Source: Nanobdellota archaeon
GTDB lineage: Archaea; Nanobdellota; Nanobdellia; Woesearchaeales; JAGLGH01
Direction of reading: 5' to 3'
DNA length: 9,997 bases
Assembly (NCBI GenBank): GCA_023144115.1
Contig: JAGLGH010000134.1
Coordinates: forward strand, 1 to 9,997
Under the pieces are notes generated by a model. That model did no database searches, had not been told where the DNA came from, and worked only from the letters and a program-made list of their open reading frames with translations. How positions within the stretch are numbered: the stretch's first letter is position 1; the number at the start of each line of letters is the position of its first letter. Position numbers and translations under genes: made by a program. Positions 5,753 through 9,997 of this stretch are shown here, one piece after another.

Positions 5753-7684
5753 TTACCTTGCTTTCTGAACATGATATAACTCTTCAATCTGCTCAAGTGT
5801 GGATATCTCATCAGCTCTCATATCATCTCTTTTGGATTTTATCCTTGGGAATCGCAGTGCAAAACCGCTCTTGTAATTTGGGCTTTTCTGTATCTCCTCA
5901 TACTCTATTTCAAGCACAGTTTCTGGTTTTATTGTGACGTTCCTTCCTTTGCTGGCTATTATTCTTTCCTTTAACTCCTCTGTCATCTCTGCAAAGCTAA
6001 GCCCTTCTGTATCCTTCTCTTTCAGACCTGTGCCTACCTTTCCAATCTCAAGGAAATTGCCGTCTTCATCTATGCATGCGACTGTATAGCTTGTAAGCCA
6101 GCCGCTTCTTTTGCCCTCTCCCCATTCTGCTTTGATTATGGTGAGATCCAGCGACTCCATGACTGGTTTTATCTTCACCCCATAACCTACTCTTGAACCT
6201 GGCTTATAGGGCGCATCCATATTCTTCATCATGATTCCTTCATTTCCTTGCGCAAGTGATTCTTCATAGAATTTATCAACTTCATTTTCATAATTTAATA
6301 TTACCTGCTTGGCAAGATTAATCTTGTCTTTCTCTTCTTTGACTATTTTCGTAAGCATCTCCCTCCTCTGGGAGAATTTTTCATTGAGTAGGTTCTTTCC
6401 TCCGATTTCCATTGCATCAAATATCTTTACAACCACTGGAATCTCTTTTGTCATTCTTATTATTTCATACTTTCTTTTTATTCTCTGTGATATGTTCTGG
6501 AAAGGCAGCCATTTTTTTGTTTTGGGGTCAATGCCTATTATCTCGCAGTCGATTATATAATCTTCTGATTCTATGTTTTTCTTTACACTCTCTACAACAT
6601 CAGGAAATTGATTGGTTACATCCTCAAGCCGCCTTGTTACAAGTTTTATGATTTCTCCATTCCTGTGGATCTGGAGCCTGAATCCATCATATTTGTATTC
6701 GCAAGCGCAGGGTTTGCCTACAGTATTGAAAGCGTCATTGATATTTTTTGCTTTCTTGTAAAGCATGACATTGATTGGCACTCCTACAGTAAGGTCAATT
6801 TCAAGCAGGCCTTTCATCCCTTTTTCTTTTGCTGTCCTTGCGACCTTTCCAAAATCATTTGTGACATCATATGCCCTTTGGATTATGTTTATAAGATAGT
6901 TGTAGATTTCTCTGGCTGTTTTTTCATCAGGTGCAATAATCAGGTCATAATCTTCAGGATTTTTAATTTCATCAACACCCTTGATTTCTAATATATTCAT
7001 CTCTTTTGGCTTATTTTCTGCCAGCTTTTTCATGAGTGGATTGAATTTTGTTTCAATAGCTTTGCCGCATTCCATGCATGCTTTTGCATTAGGCACCCAT
7101 GCCCCGCATTCCCTGCATTGGAAAAATATGCCTGCAACCTTTGGAAAACTGCTCCACATTATAGCATCCCTTATCGCACTCGCGCCAACACCCACCCTAA
7201 GTGTTTCAAGAACTGTCCTTGTTATGTATTTCGCCTCTTCTGCAGTTGCTGATGTCAGCAGCTCTGCAATAAGCTTCACTTTCTTGTCAACTGTTCCCTG
7301 GCCCTCAAGATCTGCAAGCTTTCTTATGTTTGAGCATACCTTGCTCAATGTGATGTCAATCGAGAATAATGTCTTCTGCTTCTTTATCGGGATAAGTCTT
7401 TTTGCCACTTCGCCCAAATCTCCAGTTTTTATCCATTCATTTTCTATCTGTTTTTGACTGATGCCTGTTGCGAGAACAAGTGCTTTCATTATCAGCTTTG
7501 CAGCAACACCTATCTTCTTCTCTTCATAATCAGGAAACACCTTTCCCTGAAACAGCAGGATTATGTCATGCAGTTCTTCTCCTTTTGCTTTTGTAAGGAT
7601 CTGGCTGATATAATAGGTCTTTTCAAGCCTTTTAGAAGTGGATTCAAGTTTTTGATATACCTTGACTATCTCTATATATTTCAT
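5753..7684 (-). CDS. lig: ATP-dependent DNA ligase with four-cysteine insertion
   Basis: 643 residues, longer than the usual 550-610 of archaeal replicative ligases. It seals nicks, such as those between Okazaki fragments, through a lysine-AMP intermediate. The domains are an all-helical DNA-binding domain (about 1-310), a nucleotidyltransferase domain (about 320-510) and an OB domain (about 510-643). Motifs seen: I, EYKYDG with nucleophile K331; III, IDCEI (E381); IIIa, IFDAME (422-426); IV, EGIMMKN (E482-N488); V, VKIKP (K504, K506); VI region, LRFPRIKSKRDD (R611, R614). The extra length comes mainly from about 80 residues inside the DNA-binding domain, after RDAIMWSSF and before AYDVTNDFG, which contain CxxC-x9-CxxC (C190, C193, C203, C206), a likely zinc knuckle. 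Its ATG overlaps the upstream stop (ATGA), with GAGAGGT 5 bases upstream inside the preceding gene, indicating translational coupling. Confidence 0.95.
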   Translation of the reverse strand: MKYIEIVKVYQKLESTSKRLEKTYYISQILTKAKGEELHDIILLFQGKVFPDYEEKKIGVAAKLIMKALVLATGISQKQIENEWIKTGDLGEVAKRLIPIKKQKTLFSIDITLSKVCSNIRKLADLEGQGTVDKKVKLIAELLTSATAEEAKYITRTVLETLRVGVGASAIRDAIMWSSFPKVAGIFFQCRECGAWVPNAKACMECGKAIETKFNPLMKKLAENKPKEMNILEIKGVDEIKNPEDYDLIIAPDEKTAREIYNYLINIIQRAYDVTNDFGKVARTAKEKGMKGLLEIDLTVGVPINVMLYKKAKNINDAFNTVGKPCACEYKYDGFRLQIHRNGEIIKLVTRRLEDVTNQFPDVVESVKKNIESEDYIIDCEIIGIDPKTKKWLPFQNISQRIKRKYEIIRMTKEIPVVVKIFDAMEIGGKNLLNEKFSQRREMLTKIVKEEKDKINLAKQVILNYENEVDKFYEESLAQGNEGIMMKNMDAPYKPGSRVGYGVKIKPVMESLDLTIIKAEWGEGKRSGWLTSYTVACIDEDGNFLEIGKVGTGLKEKDTEGLSFAEMTEELKERIIASKGRNVTIKPETVLEIEYEEIQKSPNYKSGFALRFPRIKSKRDDMRADEISTLEQIEELYHVQKAR

Positions 7685-8415
7685 TTCATACCTCTCAATA
7701 TAATGATGTTTCCTCTGCCTTTCTTGATCTTCTTTACGATTCCCTTATCTTCTAGTTCTGCAATCATCAGGCTGATCTTTGCTTCTGAAAGTGGAATCTG
7801 CTTCCGAATCTCTTTCTGTGTTGTCCTTCCGCCATTTTTTCTGATAACCTCAACAATATCCTGCAGCTCTTTTGTTATGGATATGAAAGATACTGGCCTT
7901 TGCTTTCTTTTTTTTGGTTTTTTTGCATGTTTCCATAATGTCATTATTGCTACAAGTGCAATAATCAGTAGTATTGCTGTGATTATAATTTGCTTATCTA
8001 TGCCTTCCTTTTCTTCAACTGCATCAATTTCTTCAAACAATGTTTCAGGAAGTGATATATTCCCCTCCTGGATGAGATTTTCATCATCGCCAATATACGG
8101 GAATATTATAAGATCAACATTATATTCTCCTTCTTCTATAATCTGGATGTCCTCTGTCGCGTATGCCTCAAGAAGATTGTCAATATACATTCCTGCTGTG
8201 ATAGTATAATTGCCTAAAGGCACATTGAAGCTGTAGCTTCCTTCCTTAGAAATCATCTTCTGCTTAGGCGATGTATCAATCTCTATGATAACATCTATTG
8301 CTTTCTCAAGAGAGATATCATAAACATTCCCTGAAATCTTTGCTGCTGAGACTGCCTGGATGCAGAAAAGCAGAACCAAGAGGGTGAGTATTGTTTTTTG
8401 CGCTGAAATGCTCAT
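7681..8415 (-). CDS. Membrane-anchored winged-helix protein with extracytoplasmic domain
   Basis: 244 residues, not matched to a named family. In order: a secretory signal peptide (1-24, hydrophobic core TILTLLVLLFCIQAV, likely cut after SA); a beta-rich exported domain (about 25-105, KISGNVYD...GSYSFNVPLGNYTITAGMY), like the carboxypeptidase-regulatory/Ig-like beta-sandwich fold; an acidic linker (110-140); one transmembrane helix (about 142-161) followed by a strongly basic stop (HAKKPKKRKQR); and a C-terminal winged helix-turn-helix (about 176-244, GGRTTQKEIRKQIPLSEAKIS then ELEDKGIVKKIKKGRG wing). The expected topology is sensor outside, DNA-binding domain inside, as in one-component membrane-bound archaeal regulators. 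It is the first gene of the ligase cluster and overlaps the ligase start by 4 bases, so the two are made together. Targets and signal are unknown; self-regulation of the cluster is a reasonable guess. Its transcript seems nearly leaderless. Confidence 0.75.
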   Translation of the reverse strand: MSISAQKTILTLLVLLFCIQAVSAAKISGNVYDISLEKAIDVIIEIDTSPKQKMISKEGSYSFNVPLGNYTITAGMYIDNLLEAYATEDIQIIEEGEYNVDLIIFPYIGDDENLIQEGNISLPETLFEEIDAVEEKEGIDKQIIITAILLIIALVAIMTLWKHAKKPKKRKQRPVSFISITKELQDIVEVIRKNGGRTTQKEIRKQIPLSEAKISLMIAELEDKGIVKKIKKGRGNIIILRGMK

Positions 8416-8440
8416 AATCTTATTATAACAATATTAGAAG

Positions 8441-8448
8441 TATAAAAA
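8441..8448 (-). promoter_or_regulatory. TATA box of the ligase cluster
   Basis: TTTTTATA on the minus strand, ending 26 bases before the ATG at 8415, so transcription should start within a few bases of the start codon. No SD sequence precedes the ATG. This is probably the promoter for all four genes down to gpmI. Confidence 0.55.
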
Positions 8449-8471
8449 TATATCGTTAGTTTTATTCCTAC

Positions 8472-8521
8472 TTGGGTTTAATACTCTGCTCTTCTAAAAG
8501 AAGTTTTTCCCATAAGCCCAA
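8472..8521 (+). other. Nested inverted repeat in the divergent intergenic region
   Basis: An outer 9-bp stem, TTGGGTTTA (8472-8480) with TAAGCCCAA (8513-8521), encloses an inner 5-bp hairpin, CTTCT-AAA-AGAAG (8491-8503), that is followed by five Ts. One outer pair is T:G, which is a wobble in RNA made from the plus strand but a mismatch from the minus strand, so any folded RNA would be plus-strand. No plus-strand gene lies upstream in this gap. It may be a small RNA, a stray terminator or a protein site; function unknown. Confidence 0.35.
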
Positions 8522-8527
8522 AATCAA

Positions 8528-8553
8528 ACATATTTAATCGACATATTTAAAAA
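8528..8553 (+). promoter_or_regulatory. tRNA-Val promoter with duplicated TATA element
   Basis: The 10-mer ACATATTTAA occurs twice, at 8528-8537 and 8541-8550, separated by TCG. The second copy continues into TTTAAAAA (8546-8553), ending 27 bases before the tRNA, the right distance for an archaeal TATA box. The first copy is 13 bp further upstream and could be an alternative promoter element. Confidence 0.55.
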
Positions 8554-8579
8554 CAAATACCTGTTCTTCACATATATAT

Positions 8580-8683
8580 GAGGCTGTGGTCTAGTGGCTA
8601 TGACGTCCGCCTGACTGAAGTTGAAAGAAAACTTTCAGCTTTCAGATCGCGGGAGATCCCCAGTTCAAGTCTGGGCAGCCTCA
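8580..8683 (+). tRNA. tRNA-Val(GAC) with intron
   Basis: The cloverleaf closes completely. Acceptor: GAGGCTG (8580-8586) with CAGCCTC (8676-8682), discriminator A73 (8683), no encoded CCA. D arm: GTC/GAC (8589-8591, 8602-8604) with A14, G15, G18G19 and A21 in place; the 13:22 position is a T-T mismatch. Anticodon stem: TCCGC (8606-8610) with GCGGG (8649-8653). Variable loop: 5 bases with C48. T arm: CCCAG-TTCAAGT-CTGGG (8659-8675). Removal of the intron at 37/38 leaves the loop CTGACTC, anticodon GAC (8613-8615), and a 73-nt tRNA before CCA addition. A35, C36 and A73 agree with valine identity. Odd point: position 37 is U where a purine is nearly universal. Four Ts follow directly (8684-8687) and may end transcription. 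Confidence 0.9.
8617..8647 (+). other. tRNA intron with bulge-helix-bulge motif
   Basis: A 31-nt intron between positions 37 and 38. The precursor forms a canonical BHB: next to the anticodon stem is a 3-nt bulge ATC (8646-8648), then a central 4-bp helix CTGA (8611-8614) with TCAG (8642-8645), then a 3-nt bulge CTG (8615-8617), then a 10-bp inner stem AAGTTGAAAG/CTTTCAGCTT (8618-8627, 8632-8641) with one G-U pair and an AAAA loop. Cleavage after the second base of each bulge by the archaeal splicing endonuclease gives the mature tRNA. Confidence 0.88.
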
Positions 8684-8704
8684 TTTTCTGATATTATTGA
8701 TGAT

Positions 8705-8733
8705 ATTGTTAATACAATCAAGATCATTAAAAA
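8705..8733 (-). terminator. Possible terminator of the 259-residue gene
   Basis: Just past the TAA at 8737-8739 on the minus strand are five Ts (complement of 8729-8733), followed by a small perfect inverted repeat ATTGT-TAAT-ACAAT (8705-8718). The T-tract alone could stop an archaeal polymerase before it runs antisense into the tRNA gene. The hairpin lies after the T-tract, so it is not a classical intrinsic terminator. Confidence 0.35.
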
Positions 8734-8736
8734 TAA

Positions 8737-9516
8737 TTAACATTGGCGAACATTATTCAATCTTATTGTATGCAATTCATTAGTTGAGAAATCAAGATTT
8801 GGAGATGCGCGTTTGCACATTTCATATTTGTCTAATGAGAATGGGAGACACACGCCTGAATTTAAAAAAGGCTTAAACACATACAATGGAATTACATACA
8901 TATTCTCTGGGGCATATGGCTTATTGCCTTGACCTACTATAACATGAAAATGTTCATTATTTTTGTCATAATTAACATACTTCTTTGCCTGCTCCACATT
9001 AGTAAAAGGAAAATTCGTGCTCCTGAATTTAAAATCAATATTGAATATATTATCTAAATTTTTAGACCTTATTTTTACATCTCTATTATAATCCTCAGTT
9101 ATCCTTTGTTGTCTGCGTTGAGTGCAAGCTATAATCTCAAAATCTGTCTCTTGAAACAATTGCAGGCAGTAATCCTCAAAAATATCTCCAGTTATCCTAT
9201 TCTTATGTTCAATATAATCCTGTGCGGTTTCATAAACTTCAGGTAATCTAAGTCCATATAGGTATTGGATAAACCGTTCTTCAAGTGATCCTGCAAGCCC
9301 CTTGTGATCAATCTTTGCAATTTGCTTGCCACCAACATTCTGCACACTGCAGATACCTTTGTATTCATTTGGTTTTGCATTAGCTTTGCCACTATGGCAA
9401 AAGAGATAATATTGCTCAGTAATAAGATGAGCTTTTTCATATTCCTTAATATTTGCAAGAGGTAGAGCTTTATTGCAAATCAGCTTTTCGACCAAAGTTT
9501 GATTCCTGGCGTCCAT
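8737..9516 (-). CDS. Uncharacterised protein, possible PD-(D/E)XK nuclease fold
   Basis: 259 residues, family not recognised. No signal peptide or membrane helix, so probably cytoplasmic. Residues 108-165 resemble the core of restriction-endonuclease-like proteins: an acidic helix after a glycine (G110, E114 in GDIFEDYCLQLF), a strand with FEIIACTQ, an aspartate (D146, in NRDVKIR), then NIDFKFR, giving D161-x-K163 about 15 residues later, followed by a helix with QAKKY (176-180). This E...D...DxK order fits the fold but is a weak motif-based case; a non-nuclease role is equally open. Cysteines C40, C56, C131, C223, C234 and C259 are scattered without a clear zinc motif. It has its own TATA box and probably a leaderless mRNA (no SD before ATG at 9516, in-frame stop at 9535-9537). 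It lies between the tRNA-Val gene and the selU-like gene, in the opposite orientation to the tRNA. Confidence 0.6.
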   Translation of the reverse strand: MDARNQTLVEKLICNKALPLANIKEYEKAHLITEQYYLFCHSGKANAKPNEYKGICSVQNVGGKQIAKIDHKGLAGSLEERFIQYLYGLRLPEVYETAQDYIEHKNRITGDIFEDYCLQLFQETDFEIIACTQRRQQRITEDYNRDVKIRSKNLDNIFNIDFKFRSTNFPFTNVEQAKKYVNYDKNNEHFHVIVGQGNKPYAPENMYVIPLYVFKPFLNSGVCLPFSLDKYEMCKRASPNLDFSTNELHTIRLNNVRQC

Positions 9517-9540
9517 AATACTCTTAAGAATCTGTTAGAG

Positions 9541-9548
9541 TTTATAAA
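9541..9548 (-). promoter_or_regulatory. TATA box of the 259-residue gene
   Basis: TTTATAAA, palindromic, ending 25 bases before the ATG at 9516. The position predicts a start of transcription at the start codon, agreeing with the lack of a nearby SD. Confidence 0.55.
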
Positions 9549-9577
9549 TATAATTGTTATTTCCTCCTTTATAGTGG

Positions 9578-9594
9578 CAACAAAGGGTTTGTTG
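9578..9594. repeat. Perfect inverted repeat CAACAAA-GGG-TTTGTTG
   Basis: A 7-bp perfect inverted repeat with a 3-base centre, about 10 bases beyond the stop codon of the selU-like gene and upstream of the promoter of the next gene. Flanking GGCA (9576-9579) and TGCC (9598-9601) are also complementary. No T-tract follows on the minus strand, so it may be an operator or an mRNA 3'-end structure rather than a terminator. Confidence 0.4.
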
Positions 9595-9604
9595 ATATGC
9601 CCTT

Positions 9605-9997
9605 TCAAAATAATTTATTATAGAAATCAACCACTCCATTCACAGCATCATTCAAATCATCACTATTAATCTCAATATCATAATCATAACCCTTTTTGTT
9701 ATGGATATATCTTTTGTCATAATAATTGATAAGCAGGTATTCTGTGAATTTATCATATTCCTTATTGTCAAGCCAGTCTCTTAGCATCTGCGTATTCTTT
9801 TTTCCTATTCTTCCAGCAAGAGAGCCAGTTATTTTATGCAGATCTTCAATTGACTCCTTATTTGAAAAATATTCTCCTCTTATTGCAGCAACCCTTGTCT
9901 TGATGTCAGCTTTTAAATTGATCTTGATATCTGATTCTATCTTCCTGCTTATGAACTTCGGCAGGAATACATTTCCTATCTTATTGGATTCTCCCTC
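9605..9997 (-). CDS. selU: tRNA 2-selenouridine synthase P-loop domain (MnmH/SelU-like), C-terminal part
   Basis: The frame is open to the window edge, giving at least 130 residues; the N-terminus, with the expected Walker A motif, is outside. An internal ATG at 9787 is not the start, since the similarity continues through it. Landmarks remembered from bacterial MnmH appear in order: EGESNKIGNVFLP (start of the visible part), a strand and helix resembling its EDPFEIRLERL..EYF segment (INLKADIKTRVAAIRGEYF), a helix with SLAGRIGKK like its RRLG segment, and the signature LLxxYYDxxY (here LLINYYDKRY), then a strand and final helix. MnmH replaces sulfur at U34 of certain tRNAs with selenium via a geranylated intermediate. 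In archaea the rhodanese and P-loop parts are known as separate proteins, so this may be the P-loop subunit alone. The neighbour downstream has a separate promoter. Confidence 0.75.
   Translation of the reverse strand, partial: EGESNKIGNVFLPKFISRKIESDIKINLKADIKTRVAAIRGEYFSNKESIEDLHKITGSLAGRIGKKNTQMLRDWLDNKEYDKFTEYLLINYYDKRYIHNKKGYDYDIEINSDDLNDAVNGVVDFYNKLF

Noticed and set aside
6981..8209. Long plus-strand open frames (158 and 251 residues) opposite the ligase and membrane winged-helix genes
   Set aside because: They are antisense to well-supported genes, rich in Phe/Ser/Ile/Cys as expected from reading AT-rich coding DNA backwards, and match no motif.
8611..8648. Alternative readings of the tRNA as Phe(GAA) or Ser(GGA) by other splice points
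   Set aside because: Only the 37/38 position gives the symmetrical 3-4-3 bulge-helix-bulge; Ser would also need a long variable arm, which is absent.
8688..8736. C/D box guide RNA suggested by TGATGA at 8698-8703
   Set aside because: No CTGA D box at the expected distance downstream and no C'/D' pair; the only CTGA lies before it.
8650..8736. Integration site (att) at the tRNA 3' end
   Set aside because: I found no second copy of the tRNA 3' sequence in the window and no integrase gene; an element extending past the window cannot be excluded.
9192..9458. An 88-residue minus-strand frame inside the 259-residue gene
   Set aside because: It is an alternative frame of the longer gene, which has a better promoter and composition.
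1..9997. CRISPR array, insertion sequence or toxin-antitoxin pair
   Set aside because: No regularly spaced repeats, no transposase, and no small overlapping gene pair of that kind were seen on either strand.

Overview
The window looks like part of an AT-rich archaeal chromosome, probably from a DPANN-type lineage (Woesearchaeota/Pacearchaeota-like). The lineage is an inference from gene content, not a database match. Archaeal marks are the C-terminus of an archaeal-type leucyl-tRNA synthetase, a tRNA-Val gene split by an intron with a perfect bulge-helix-bulge (BHB) motif, an archaeal-type ATP-dependent DNA ligase, a class III signal peptide (archaellin/pilin-type) protein, Lrp/AsnC regulation, and TATA boxes 24-27 nt upstream of start codons that lack Shine-Dalgarno (SD) sites.

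Layout. 1-519 (+): 3' end of leuS, convergent with 605-2080 (-), a B12-binding-domain radical SAM enzyme. That gene diverges from 2254-3210 (+), a regulator made of two tandem Lrp/AsnC units; the shared intergenic region carries two adjacent perfect inverted repeats at the predicted radical SAM transcription start. 3240-3695 (-) is a small secreted pilin-like protein with its own promoter. 8415 down to 3833 (-) is a four-gene cluster: a membrane-anchored winged-helix protein, DNA ligase (ATGA overlap), a chorismate-mutase-like domain protein with altered active-site residues, and a bacterial-type cofactor-independent phosphoglycerate mutase. 8580-8683 (+) is the intron-containing tRNA-Val(GAC). 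8737-9516 (-) is an unrecognised protein with a possible PD-(D/E)XK nuclease core. 9605-9997 (-) is the C-terminal part of an MnmH/SelU-type tRNA 2-selenouridine synthase P-loop domain that runs off the window.

How the parts fit. Two genes concern tRNA (leuS, mnmH/selU) and one is a tRNA. The ligase cluster joins DNA joining, central carbon metabolism and a putative membrane sensor without an obvious common pathway. The divergent radical SAM/Lrp pair is the clearest candidate for a self-contained regulated module. I see no CRISPR array, insertion sequence, toxin-antitoxin pair or clear new defence system. The most unusual features are the four-cysteine insertion in the ligase, the degenerate chorismate mutase fold, the duplicated Lrp protein with its operator-like repeats, the selU-like gene, and the tRNA with U at position 37. 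No intergenic stretch exceeds 300 bases.
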